Shown piece after piece: positions 24,687 through 36,778 of a stretch of DNA of 64,000 bases (positions are counted from its first letter, which is position 1; each line of letters begins with the position of its first letter). The translations under genes were made by a program, and so were the position numbers. The DNA is taken from NCBI RefSeq assembly GCF_027744825.2, contig NC_071338.1, forward strand, positions 29,865,501-29,929,500, written 5' to 3'. The stretch is from Synchiropus splendidus (lineage: Eukaryota > Chordata > Actinopteri > Syngnathiformes > Callionymidae). Under the pieces are notes generated by a model that saw only the letters and a program-made list of their open reading frames with translations, did not search any database and had not been told where the DNA came from.

Positions 24687-25102
24687 GATAAACAGTATCC
24701 AAATCATTCATACATATTTTTGGTTAATATTCATCGGCATTCGCAGCAAGTAAGTAAATAAAATAAATAAATATAAACATAAAGGCGACGTTTTTTAAAG
24801 TTTTAACTCGTGCTGTGTTGGTGCGACTATGGCAAAGTCAGGTATATGGAGACTGATGTTTCAATGCTTTTGCTCCATTATGAAAGATTTTTTTTTTTTT
24901 TTTTTTTCAGTGCGTGATTCCAGAAAGTTGAAATTATACAATTCTGTTGAATCACCTTGCCGAGAAAACCGGCCACACAGTTCAACAGCACTTCAGAAGC
25001 CACTTCACCCTCACGGTCGTACCGCCAAACAAAGCAGAGGTAAACGGCCGAAAAACTTTTCGTGAACGTTGTTTTGTCTCGATTGAAATGAGACAGTCTT
25101 AC
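23317..25102. other. Mostly unrecognised sequence downstream of the exon
   Basis: Contains the ATT array listed separately and a T run at 24890-24907. No sushi-domain exon was seen. Confidence 0.45.
24609..24687. repeat. (ATT)n microsatellite
   Basis: About 25 ATT units with two ATG interruptions. Confidence 0.95.
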
Positions 25103-25215
25103 CTTCATAAACAGCCTTGAAACCTTGTGCGCTGACTGCAAAATCTGTGGTGAACCACAAAGCCAGTATTGATCCACTGCTGACAATCGGAGACGGCAGC
25201 ATGAAACCCGACAAC
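25103..25215 (-). CDS. csmd1: Internal coding exon, C-terminal half of a CUB domain (CSMD1-like)
   Basis: Seen: on the minus strand an open 113-bp exon is bounded by an upstream cctgcag acceptor (25216-25222) and a downstream donor GAAG|gtaaga (25102 downward). It encodes one split codon, 37 whole residues starting LSGFMLPSPIVSSG, and one split base, so it enters in phase 2 and leaves in phase 1. The peptide has the CUB second-half pattern: hydrophobic strand LALWF, TTD, then AQGFKAVYE. Known: CSMD proteins are very large single-pass membrane proteins of alternating CUB and sushi domains, expressed mainly in the nervous system and linked to complement control; the first CUB domain of CSMD1 ends in a closely similar peptide that also has LSG where many CUB domains have LCG. 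Inference: this is the second exon of CUB 1, and the next exon should start the first sushi domain. CSMD2 or CSMD3 paralogues fit less well from memory. Confidence 0.85.
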
Positions 25216-25262
25216 CTGCAGGACGACAAGGACTGTTAGACAGAAACACATGGTGTCAAAAT
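25216..25262 (-). promoter_or_regulatory. Splice acceptor region of the CUB exon
   Basis: Read on the minus strand, a pyrimidine-rich stretch (tttctgtctaacag, then tccttgtcgtcctgcag) leads into the exon. Two AG dinucleotides, 17 bases apart, could serve. The second (cctgcag) gives the exon that continues the CUB peptide. Using the first would add 17 bases and shift the frame, so the proximal AG is preferred. Confidence 0.7.
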
Positions 25263-26099
25263 GTTTTTTTTTTCCTTGAATTCTTGTTGGCAGAAATGTG
25301 ATTGTGCATGCAGCAGCAAAAGAAAGAAATGGACCACAAATCATGTTAAAAAAATATGAACATTTTATTGCTGCTGCCCCCTTTTTAGGCCGTTTACATA
25401 ATGACATTTTAATGTTTATTTAAGTCTCAAAAATGATTTACATACGTTTCAAACCTTCGGTTTTAACATCTTCTTAAATGAATAAAGCTAAAAAAAAAGA
25501 CAAAAGAAAATCCTATTTACATTACAAAGATCCAGTCCAAATGTAAGTAGGACACATGGATTTGTGTTTCAAAGGGCTTCAAAAGTGACAAGGGCAGAGG
25601 AGCGCATTTATTTATACTTTGTTGGGTCGCAGTTCAGGTCGTTCTGGACCATTTTAAATATCCAGATCACTGACTATGGATATGTATAGTATATTGTTGG
25701 GTGAAAAGAAAAATATTTCCTGATTCAAAATGATTTATTATTTGGTAAAATATCTTAAAGTATTAAAGTAAAGTGAGACGTTACTCCTGCATCATGGAGC
25801 AAAAACATGTTCCTGATCCACTAAATTCTCGCTCAAACTTTCTATGAAAAACAGTCACCACCTTGAGAAAGAAAGCTCTCGTCGACCTCTCAGACGAAGA
25901 GATGTGGGGTGAAAAAAGAAAACGCGAAGGATCTGAACAGCTTGTGAAGACAAATACCCAGACAATGATATCGTGACTCATTCACTGGGTCAGGAGGGAT
26001 TTTTGAAAGATTTTAGCAAGGAGTCGATACCTGATCATCAAAGACGATGAATCATACTTCAGCGTCCAAGCAAAAGTTTGATCAAAAGGTTAAAAACAA
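25263..26099. other. No recognised feature
   Basis: This is the start of the upstream intron; only short A runs are visible. Confidence 0.5.
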
Positions 26100-26104
26100 A
26101 GTTT

Positions 26105-26215
26105 CAGACTATGGAATTCACGGAATATTACATTTAAGAAGGAAAACAGATGTTGTTCGTACATAAGCCGTGGGTGCAGTGGTGCTGTCTGCGCTGTATA
26201 GTCTGAAAACTATGG
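26105..26215 (+). mobile_element. Dispersed repeat (taagccg-type), copy 1
   Basis: Shares aagccgtgggtgcagtgg and tgctgtctgc with 32030-32115 and, in reverse, with 27471-27515 and 29258-29300. A ttaagaaggaaaacagat block before it also recurs. The family resembles the abundant fish repeats built of 'ataagccgc' words. Confidence 0.55.
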
Positions 26216-26848
26216 TAAATAAATAAAACCACTTGTTATGTCAACCTCATTTTGCCGCATGTATTTTTTGCTGTGTACTTCATAGGCATAATCATAATCC
26301 ACATGAATCACATGCTGCACACAGGATGAGCACGTCTCTCATTGGATTTGTGACTCTCAAGACTGATCGAGGTCACCTACTGTAGATGTTCTACGAGGGA
26401 GAATCGGCTGGTCGCAGCCCATAATAAATCACTCGGCTGACCGTCTGGGACTCGCAGCTGCAGCGATATTTTAGGCTGATTTGTTTGGACAAATACTCGC
26501 CCAAAAATACTGCTACATGAATAAAACTGAAGAACAATTCCACATTTCAGAATCTGTTTTTTAAAGTGTCCCGCTGACTCCCCATGACTGAAAGTGACTT
26601 AGACAAGTACATAGAGATGTGTGAACCACCTCAATTGATACGCAAAGATAAAGAATGAATATGAGTATCCTGAAGTTTTTATTTACATTAATAGTTCTGC
26701 TTTTATTTTAGCTCGGGACTTGGGAGAAAGAGCGCCACCCCATGGCTCACCTAACCACAACCTCTGTCGTTCTTTTACGTGACACACAAGATGTGCCGCA
26801 GAAGGAGGAGCATGGACTTCAATTGAAAGCCGTATGCTTCAACACACA
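26216..26848. other. No recognised feature
   Basis: Intronic sequence without recognisable motif. Confidence 0.5.
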
Positions 26849-26929
26849 AGGCCTTCAGCGTCAGTATAGGACGCAAAAGTTCACCTCCCAGCGTCAATGT
26901 ATTGCGCCATGGGAGTGAGGATGTGTTAC
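26849..26929. mobile_element. MITE family B fragment (right arm)
   Basis: The run gtcagtataggacgcaaaag ... attgcgccatgggagtgagg matches the right arm of the full copies at 52806-53273 and 57683-58195. No left arm is present. Confidence 0.6.
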
Positions 26930-27144
26930 AATACAGTACAGTACAATACAGTGCCAATACAGTTCAGGTCTGGTTCCTGAAGAGGAAAGTGGAAAAGCCA
27001 TGCCTACTTTGTTACACTCACTTGTGTATTCCTTATCCAACTATGAAGAATACAGCGTGTTGAAAATGACATATAACATTTTTTTTCTAACTAACATTTT
27101 CTTTTAACTTTTTGACTAATATCAGTACATGTATTCACAAGAGA

Positions 27145-27665
27145 TAGCCAGATGAGGCTTCACGAAACAGTGTCTTTACTTTCAATGCTCTGTAGATGGC
27201 GCTCTAGGTTTGAAAAATGATGCAAGCTTTCTTTGAGGTGGTTGCTAAAACCCAAAGATTTTAGAGCGTCTGTGGTGTCGAAACTTTGGACACAGGGACG
27301 AAAACAGCACATTGTGAGCGCTTTAAGGAAAACAAAAGATGTGAGGAGTACATGACTCAAGTTCAGAACATGGCCCATTTCGTTTCATGAGTCAGTCTCC
27401 ATGCTGAACCCCGTTTTCAAAACAGGTTTGGAAGAAGTGATCCTCATGCATTTTTCAGCCTGACCTACTGATCTACGGTGCAGACAGCACCACTGCACCT
27501 GCGGCTTATAGACCACTGCTGCTCATGTAGGAACAAGATCTATTTTCCTTCTTAAATTTAGTGGTTGCAGCTAATATTCTACTGCACTCTTTAGTCCGAT
27601 TTTAGAGCAGAGAGCACCATCTAATGGGGACACTGTTTCATGAAGCCTCTTTAGCCCATCACTGG
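27145..27665. mobile_element. MITE family A copy 3, enlarged by a nested repeat
   Basis: The arms gatgaggcttcacgaaacag (27151 on) and ctgtttcatgaagcctc (right) enclose about 330 bp that match 29047-29370. The left arm has TGTAGATGGCGCT and the right arm AGCACCATCTAATGG, both CTCF-like. A normal member is about 180-195 bp, so the extra sequence is a nested insertion. Confidence 0.7.
27272..27600 (-). repeat. Duplicated segment, copy 1 (pair with 29047-29370)
   Basis: Long shared blocks include acacagggacgaaaacagca, attgtgagcgctttaagga, gaacatggccca, tgaaccccgttttcaaaac and ctattttccttcttaaattt. Within it, 27471-27515 is a reverse copy of the taagccg-type repeat. Confidence 0.8.
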
Positions 27666-28814
27666 TGTTTACTAACATACTGTACATGGTATTATTAAAT
27701 GATTTCAAAATAGATACAAGGTGCTGTATCTTGGATTATTGAATTTTTATGACAAAGAAGAAGGAAAAAAAAGTCTCGGTACTTAACAGCAGATTGAGAT
27801 ACAATCTTCCAACAGCACAATGTACATGAATGGAATATGAGGTGGATCTTTTTAAAGTGCATAGCGAGCAGAACATGAGTAACTAAGAATCTACAGTAGT
27901 TAACAGAGGTCACCACAAGCTGGCGCCGTGGCCCACCATGACCTCAAATAACGCTCATGGTCATTTCCATTTTCAAGTTCTTTTTCCTTCTAATGAAGAC
28001 CAAGGTTGCAGCTGTTTGACATTTATCGGAAAATCTGTGTACTCGCTCAACTTTCCGTCCAGCGATCCAGCTTAGCGATGAGACACTGATTCAGAGAATT
28101 TAACAAGTTGGTCTTTCTGGTCCGCTGCACGGCGCTCTGCTGCTCCGTCCATCTGTCGGACTGCAGATCTGTATCAGATTGTTAATCTATTGCGCTGCCT
28201 GGGAGCCTATCAGGCTGTTAGCCTGACGGATGCTGCTCATATTTCACAGCGCATCCTTCTTATTGACAAGGTGCCAAAGAGCTGGAAAGCTGACGCTGCT
28301 CTAAGAGCCACCCAAGTTCTTTCATTTCCATCCATGTACATCCAAAGATGGAATTGATGAGCTGAATAGATTTGGATGCCGTAGACCATGAGCAACAGAG
28401 CGGATCTGGTTGACGTGGTGCGGGAGATTTCCACCAGTGAAGTGACAGCTCGAGGTGCTGCGAGGGGGTTGGTTACTTTGAATTCATTTTTTTTTTTTTT
28501 TAAATCAATGAGCCTTTACCAGTTGAGAGGATAAATGTGCCACGGCGTTCAATAGCTCTAACAGCAGCCGCAGCTCGAGCATGACCACTGACAAACCTGT
28601 CGACACCCCCGTCGATAAGTCTTCCCAGAACAACGGCAATAGCTCAGTGTGCAACCTGTAAAACCTCTTGACGCCACTTAAAAAGCGAACAATTCCAAAC
28701 GTTAATGGAGTTTGATGGCGTGATTCAATCCGGCTCCGTAGGCGTTTGCAGGTCAACCAAGGGACTTAAACTGAGCAGCATGTCCTTGTCTGCCTTTTGG
28801 CTCCTCCCACTTGA
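27666..28814. other. No recognised feature
   Basis: A poly-T run lies at 28486-28501; open frames on the minus strand have no motif. Confidence 0.5.
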
Positions 28815-28915
28815 ACTCCTCCACTGACTTTTCCGGATGTGGCAGTGTAGCAGCTCCACTTTGAGCCTCTCCCTGATGGCCAAGCTTCTCACTCATCTCT
28901 ACCGGAGGGTCCCAT
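28815..28915 (-). mobile_element. RTE/Rex-like LINE fragment (copy 3, degraded)
   Basis: Plus-strand words ggatgtgg, agcagctccac, tgagcctctccctgatgg and cttctcact line up in order with the 21610-21690 part of the first copy. About 100 bp remain, with many changes. Confidence 0.55.
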
Positions 28916-29046
28916 CAAACCGATGAAACCACAGGTGTTTTATTGATCGCTCAAAATGCGTTGTTTTCACCCACGTGTTCGCAGCTCCGCCCACAAAACC
29001 GATCTCCTGGAGATCCGGAGACAAGAAGCAGCGGCTGAGACTGGCT

Positions 29047-29370
29047 GTGGTGTCCGAACTTATGACACAGGGACGAAAACAGCACATTGTGAGCGCTTTA
29101 AGGAAAACAAAAGATGTGAAGAGTTCATGACTCAAGTTCAGAACATGGCCCAGTTTGTTTCATGAGTCAGTCTCCATGCTGAACCCCGTTTTCAAAACAG
29201 GTTTAGAAGAAGTGATCCTCGTGCATTTTTCAGCCGGATGCACCACTGACCTACTGATCTACGGTGCAGACAGCACCACTGCACCCGCTGCTTATGTAGG
29301 AACAAGATCTATTTTCCTTCTTAAATTTAGTGGTTGCAGCTAATATTCTGCTGCACTCTTTAGTCTGGAC
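29047..29370 (-). repeat. Duplicated segment, copy 2
   Basis: Same orientation as 27272-27600 and very similar, but without the family A arms around it. It contains a reverse taagccg-type core at 29258-29300. This suggests an independent repeat about 320 bp long. Confidence 0.8.
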
Positions 29371-31980
29371 TTTATGGTAGGTGGCACAGAGAAAACATTT
29401 GGTGTGATTTAAAGCATTAAACATGATTAACTTATTTCTGTTCAGTGAATCCATGACACACACTCGACCAACAGCCTGCGTTATTTCAGGAATCAAACCT
29501 AACCTTTCGTCTGTTCAGCGATAAACGGCTTCTTTGCGATATATGCAACTCCCCCGGACAGCAGATGTATGTCCCTGCCCGGGTCTATTTATTGCAACCT
29601 GTCTGTGCCAACGCGGGATCCATTTTTTAAGTCTGTCGGGGAACACCAGTCAGTGTCTGTCGCAAAGTAAATGGAAAGACAGGCCGTGCGCGTTCTCAGG
29701 AGGACAGGCAGCCAGATAAATGGTGTTTAACCCACGATGGAAAAATATGAAAAGAGACTTTAAATAATGTTTTTGGAACGTGCATTTTTTCCAATACACG
29801 GTCAGAAATATTGACATAAACTGAGATAATAGAATATGAAATAGCGTCACACTGTACTGCATGCTTCATTACACATCAATAATGATGCCCTCAGCCAGTT
29901 AGTTATTAGGTGTCATACGCTCACTTTTCAGCAGAATACCTCAAAACTGCCATAATCATTTTTGGAATTTACAACTTCTTAGAGCTTCTGAAGGTTATCT
30001 ATTGGATTTATGGAAGTTCTAAGCATTTCCCCATTTGACTCCTATTTGGGGTGGTCACATGACCCAGTGGAGTGAAAACATGTCAACCCCAGGCCACTTT
30101 GTAAAACACAACATACAACTGGATAATTGACATAACCAACTATCATTTGACTCGTGTGATAATGTGTTCTGATTTAACACACTAGTTAGAGAGATACATG
30201 TATTACAGAGTGAATACTGTATTTTGGGTTGAGTTAGATATTTAAATTTCTTTATTCACCATCACCCAGTTCCACTTTTTAGTCATGGAAGATGTTCTAT
30301 TCTTCCAACCCTTTGCAGTGTGTTGTTGAAGACAGAAGAAATGGTGGAGGTCTGCACCTTCCCAGTGCCTTTCTAGTTCAGGTAACATAAAGGAAACAAT
30401 GGTTAGCTTTTTCTTTACTGAACACTGCAAGATGGTCTGAGTCAGATTCTTGAATGTGTTTCCTGCAGCGGGAACCTGCTTTGAATTGATTCCCTGTGGG
30501 CCTCCGATTGGCCTGAGAGCTTAAGTGAAGGCTGCTGGGAAGGAGCGCAAATAACCGCTATAAACCTCTCCACTGCCTCTTGGACCAAAATGACTATTAA
30601 AACCATTTCATAACAGGTTTTGAAATATGTTTCATTTTCTAGCGTAAACTCTGTGTGATGATTCCATGCTGAGTAAAACAGACCAGCAGAGTCTTGTACA
30701 GTATATCAAATGGAAATGCCTTAAACGGAAATGAATAAATAAATAAAAGTGCAAAAAAACATGTGAATAAACACACAGAAACAAAAGAAATGATTCTCCC
30801 ACAGAAGCAAATCATTCATTATTTCCTAATTGATGTTTTTAGTCACACTGCATCGACATTTTTTTAATCTGTTGAGGTTGTTTTCAACATTGTAATTCTT
30901 CAAAAGCCCGCTCTCCTCATTCTGCTGAGAAGCCGAGCATCTGTGCAACATAGACGAACAGTCATTACACGCCCCCCCCCACCTGCCTGCCCACACCCAC
31001 CCCGCACATAGATTATGTCCTATTACGTTTCTTTACATGCCATTTAGCTGATGCCTTTATCCAGAGAAACGTGCACACATGAAGGCACATCTTACGGTCC
31101 TGCGGGCGCAGCACACCACCTCCACCACTAACCAGCCATCAACCATGTCACCCGCCCAACTGTCACGCGGCATCTGGGTTGTTACGGAAAATCCACTCAA
31201 TCACTTTTCAGTGGACTTCCCAAAAAATGTACACGACAAAAAATAAAAAAGCAAATATTTGACGGAATATGAACTTGAGCTTTGGTTAGTTAATAAAGTG
31301 TTAGGTTTGAATTCTCAGCCATGAAACAGTGCATTCCCAAGGCAAGCTGTAATAGCCTCAAGCAAACCTCTGGATTTTATTGCATTTTAATAGCTTAGTA
31401 GGTGTTATGGATGTGTTTAATCTGCTTTTTTAACAGAGATAAGTATTCGTGAGGATGTAGGTGCTGGGAGAAGAGCTACACGTCTATGTGGAGTTTTGCC
31501 CAGAGGAACTTTGGACGCGAGAGGACATGGATGTGTGTGACAATGGAGTCACACCCCGCTGTTTGTGTGTGCCGTTGAAGCAAAGACCTGCTGTGAGATT
31601 TAACTTTACACTTGTCTCATTAACAATGACAAAGTGGAGGGTTGCGACAATAGAGGTGTTTTGACAACATGTCGGCCATCTTGTTGACGCTAACACGGGT
31701 GTAATGTTTTTAGTTGGGGGCAAAGAAGCTTGAAGGGGGGAAAAACACGACACATTTTAAAATATTAATTCGGTGTCACTGAGGTAAAAGTGAGGGGAGG
31801 TGATGAGCAGGTCACAGGCCTTCAGGAGAGGACCATGAAGTAAGTTTTTGATACCCCTTCGACCCATCACTACCATTATAGATCAATGATATACCCATGC
31901 GAGATCTGGATGCAGTCAGGGTTCCTACTTTGACATTGCCATAGCGAGCCAGCTGAAGATGAAGGAGATTCATGCTTCTA
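29371..31980. other. No recognised feature
   Basis: A C-rich patch lies at 30971-31010. The 67-codon frame at 31461-31664 looks clean but has no known motif. Confidence 0.5.
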
Positions 31981-31984
31981 TAAA

Positions 31985-32115
31985 GCAGAATAATGTAAAA
32001 CGGAATATTAGCCGCACCCAATGAATATAAGACGGAAATAGATCTAGTTCATACAGAGGCCACATTGGTCTTTAAGCCGTGGGTGCAGTGGTGCTGTCTG
32101 CACCGTAGAAAGGTG
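31985..32115 (+). mobile_element. Dispersed repeat (taagccg-type), copy 2
   Basis: Contains attagccgcacccaatgaat, ataagacggaaatagatct and aagccgtgggtgcagtgg, the same word order as the other copies. The end near 32210 (cttatagactagaaatta) may also belong. Confidence 0.55.
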
Positions 32116-32215
32116 AGTGGTTCCTCTAAAAATCAACATATCAGCTGCGTTCAGGTTCAAGCCACGAGAAAGAGGTCGCAACTTATAGACTAGAAATTAA
32201 GGTAGACAAAAAGAA

Positions 32216-33977
32216 TACGAATAGAAAACATAATTTCTTGGATAAGTCAGGCTTCGTGAGCTCAGTACGGAAGTACAAAGCTGGCTATGTAGAAATCAGT
32301 GCCAGATCAAGCTCCCATAATACATGCATACAACAGTGCAAGGAAAATACAACGATGACAAAATAATAATCGTAGTAAGCCGAGCAAGTAAATAAATAAC
32401 TCTCAGTCGTGTCAAGTCACTTTATCGACAGTCGCTGCGATTCAGAAATGCAGAATAAAGAGCATGGCCAGCGACACCAGCATGATGCCAGTTCGCATGA
32501 CTAATGTGATATCAAGCGAAATAATTAATGCCCAAAATGATCTTCCTGCTTCCCAAGAAAAAAAAAAAAAATTTTGTTTTGTCCCAATTGTAATTACAAA
32601 GGAAGACCTCTCACGAGTTTCTGAGTTGATGTCGCAACAGTCGCAGTTTGGTCACGAATCACATTGCTATTCAATTATTCTTTATCCCCAACTTTTACCA
32701 TTATTCAAATTGAAATCTGAAAATTCACATTTGGACAGAATTCACCTGAGTCAGGATAAGTATTACACCAAAAAAAGAACAACAAAAAAAGCCTAACAAA
32801 ATCCCAGAGGGACTAATTTGTCAGAGCTGCGGTAAGGAACAGAAGCAGGGCGGTGCCATGTGGTGAATAGGGATCAAACATTGTTCTGGGTGGTAGAAAA
32901 GGGAGACTCTGGCCCACTGGGCTGCTGCTCGCTCCGAGAGTGAGATTTCGGTTTCGGTTTTCGGTTGTGCGAGAATTAACCATCATGCGCATTTACGCAG
33001 TGGCTTGAACACTCACCATCAACCCATTTCCATCCACATATCCAAGGTCAGTTCTCAAGGACAGCGGTTGAAGGCGACCCTCTGCCAGAAACCTCCTTCA
33101 GCGCAGGAGGCTTTCACACTATAGACTCAAACCCATGTCAATTTTTTTCCCTCAAAACTCTGACATGTGAACCCAAACAAAACCAGACTTTCGAGCTGGA
33201 CTTGCATCTCAGACTGATCTGGCAGACGGGCAGCTGGGGTGTGATATTTCGCCCGGGGAAACTCATTGCAAGATGCAAGACATGAAGCAACTGGCGGAAA
33301 ACAATCAGCGGTGAGGAAAGAAGTCAAGAGGTTTTCGGCCACGTCAGCAACTGTTTATCGGAGAATGGTTTTGACTGAAGAACAGAGCCGTGTGGGCCTC
33401 ACACAAGAGTACGGACTCTTGATAATTTATGTGTTTTAGCTATAATCTGCCTGATAAACATCAGCTTTGATCATGTCTGAGTGCTATTTGCTATTTTTCT
33501 TGAGCACTCTCGGTCAGCTGTTGATAATAAATAAACATGAGGACACATTCACTTCTCCTGGCCTCTGAAATGTGTGGGACACAGCTTGTATCACTCTGTC
33601 ATGGCGGTGGACTGTTCATAACGTCTTAGGTTTTGTAGGTGTCTCTCTGTGAACCAGTCCCTGCTCCAAACGAAAGATGAAATTTCTATCCAGATGACTG
33701 CAGATACAGGCTTCTGATTGACAGGTCACGAACAGCCATTCTGTGCGTGCTGCCCCCTGTTGGCCAGAGGGAGTACTGGAAAAAACAGGACAGTCCCGGG
33801 AGCAGTGAGTTGTGGACTACAAAGGGAAACACTCCGACTCAAACAGAGCCTGAACTTACTCATCTTGATTCCTCTACTTTGAGCATCTCAGAGATGACAA
33901 AGATCTCTGTTCGATCTATGAGGGACACTATTAAACCCCACATTGCAGTGATGTGTAGAGGATGTTTCATGAAGGGT
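32216..33977. other. No recognised feature
   Basis: Contains an A run at 32560-32572 and no recognisable gene or repeat. Confidence 0.5.
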
Positions 33978-34159
33978 TGATGAGGCTTCATGAAACATGG
34001 AACTGTCCACTGTAAAATACTTGGACTTGAAACAACTTATTCAATGGAACGTCACACCATTTCTGAACAAAGAGCGCCATCTAGTGGCCTCTGAAAATGA
34101 GGACAGTGTATCACCAACCCTGCAATACTGTTTCATGATACCTCACACTCCCATCACTA
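33978..34159. mobile_element. MITE family A copy 4
   Basis: The left arm starts tgatgaggcttcatgaaac and the right arm ends catgatacctcacactcccatcacta. The right arm carries AGCGCCATCTAGTGG (34073-34087), whose complement is a full CTCF core CCACTAGATGGCGCT. Confidence 0.75.
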
Positions 34160-36510
34160 TCCTTCCGCCAGATTCTTTAAGGTCAATGCTCACTTGGGGA
34201 CTTTTCAGAACCTCCCGTGTATTGAAATATGCAACAAGGTATTTTGGTATTTCTACTGCCAGATTTGTTTCCAAAAGTGCTGATATACAGCACTGAGCCA
34301 GTCCTCGCTGTTAGAGCTATTGCAGTATCAGCACCGCACCAGAGTTCAGTGACAGACCTCCTGAACCTGCCTCTTGTCCGATAGTCCTAAAGCTACTGTA
34401 TCTGTGACCCCTCTGCTACCTTCTGCGTTCCTGTAAATACATTTGTTGATGTGCATTTATCTCAACATTCCCATGATTTGATCTGATCTGAAAGTTCTGC
34501 GGACCCCGGTCCAGAAAACATTCCCCTCCCTAAGCGTCTGACAGACTGTGACCGTTTCAGATAACCTTTAAATTCCATCAATGGCTTCACTATAGAGGCA
34601 GCGAACTTCAACTTTAGCTGCAAATATCTAAATAAGTGTGTGACGTCCATGAACTATTTGACTTTAATCTCCGAGAGCTCATCGCCTCGTGGAGAGCAGC
34701 AGACAGGTCTCTCACACACATGGCAGTGATAAAACACTAAAACGAAAACTGGCCCAAAGCCGGAGACTGGCTCTCTTCCACCGTTGAAGTAGGGCACTTG
34801 GATATTAAACAAAAAAAGCAAAAAGTTGTGAATGTGAGTGATGGACAAGCGCCAAACATTGGCGCGCTTGGCACATCGGTTCATCCATTTGGAAAAAAAC
34901 AACAAGATTGCGATCGAATTGACAGCGTTATGGAACTGCAGCTGCAGCAGACATACACGAGGAGAAAAGGTGAGATCAACAAACTCCATTCAAAGCTCAC
35001 CTACACATGTCTGACCTCCAGGCTGCCTCATGTTAACTGTTCAGTGCAACTACAGCCAGGGGGAGGAAGCTCTGTGCCAGACTGTTGGTTTTGGCGCGGA
35101 GTGCTCTGCAGAGACGAGGCTGCAGGCTGGGTGACAGGGTCTGCAGTGATGCTGCCTGCACTTTGGGTGACTCTCGACATATATGGTCCTGAAGGCAGCC
35201 AGGCAGGCTGGTGCCCAGAGTCGTCGACGCCGACGTGTTCCAACAAGTACGTGCCGCGAGACATTGTCAGGTGCGTCGTAGGAAATTAACCAGTTCCGCC
35301 TAATAGTTCTGGGAATATTTTTAAACAAATAAAATATCTTCTGCAAACAGTCCACCATCATGGCCAAGTGTCTATAGCTTCAAAACGTATCATAATAAAG
35401 GGCATTTTCAACCACCGGTGGTTTGCCTTACATTGTTTCGATTGAGTGAAAAGGTTGTTAAACACCGGTTTAAAGAGAAACCCTACAGTTATGGATGCAG
35501 TTATGGACCCAACAGTGGAAGTGTGACCACGTGCTATCACATAGTCGACACTGGACAATTTGAAACTGGTCATTGTCGAAGTACTTTTCTGGCTCTCACT
35601 AAAGGCTGGTCAAAGAAGATGTAGATCATTTTTTCTCAGACATCGAGACTTTCACTTTTTGCACTTTGCATGAAAAGCAAAACTGTGTCTTGTGTTAAAA
35701 GATATAGCGATGCATCTTTAGCAAGTTCAGTTAGCAAAGAGCACAAGGCTTTTTACCCTGAAAGACAAAAGTGCCCCTTTCTTCATTGACTGTGTGTAGA
35801 GCCAAATGAACCAATCCAACAAGACAATCATATTTTTTTGCAATGGTTCCCCTATTTTTCTGGCGTGAGCACCAGCCCTACTGTAGACATCCTCAGCTTT
35901 AGACGGCCTTTAAAAAAACTATTCACATCAGATACAGACAGCCATTATCAAGCCAAAGAAAAGCCTCTTTTGCCACGTGTTTTGCTGCCAATTTGGTCCC
36001 GTACTGACAGTAAAGTGACTGGATCTTAATATAGCCTCCACAGACTCATGCAAAGAGATTGTAGTGGTCTAGTTGGCCATTAAAGGAGCAGCAAAAACAT
36101 ACGTGTTGATGCTTCACGACATGGGCTTCAACAGACGCCCACCGATCGCATGTATCACGGCTGTCAAACAAGACAACGAACTTGTGCAGTCAGTGCCAGT
36201 GGCGGTGACTAACACCTGTGCCAGGGATTATTCTCATGCTGTGTAATTTACAGCAAACATGTCTGAGCTTATTTGCATCAGTTCTGGTGCTGGAGGGCGA
36301 TCGCAGTTTCATTACCTGTGAACACATAATACATACATGCATTTTTTGCAAACAAGTGTGTGTGCTTTTGCGGTGTCCCTGTGCATTTTCTTTCTTTTTT
36401 TCTGGACTTTAAACAAGTGCATTTGACCATATTGAAAAGCGACTAATCCGGCGCTATGGGCAATATCAACAGAGAAAACCACTGGGCTAAAGTAGGGCAA
36501 GCGTTCCTTC

Positions 36511-36513
<3 letters not shown>

Positions 36514-36541
<28 letters not shown>
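36514..36541. repeat. (CA)n microsatellite
   Basis: Fourteen CA units. Confidence 0.95.
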
Positions 36542-36631
36542 GTATGGCTAACACAAACACTGCATCAACAATCCACTGTGGGGGAGAAAAGCATTATTTG
36601 ACAAACCATTAAAACTGATTTTCTATGCTTC

Positions 36632-36778
36632 CGAGAGACAGTGAGGGAGAGAAAGAAGGAGAGAAGAGGAGGATTAGAGGGCGGAAATGAGAATAGGGAG
36701 ACCCCCCCTCCTCCGCCTTCGCTACTATCTATTTCCTTTCCTCCAACCTCTTTACCTTCATCTCATTCTCCTGCTTAC
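36632..36778. repeat. Polypurine tract followed by polypyrimidine tract
   Basis: About 70 bp of almost pure G/A (gagagaaagaaggagag ...) are followed after gggagacc by about 70 bp of mostly C/T. The two halves can partly pair with one another. Confidence 0.6.

Noticed and set aside
34798..35289. 163-codon open frame on the plus strand
   Set aside because: No recognisable domain, composition shifts along its length, and overlapping frames of similar size occur on the minus strand.
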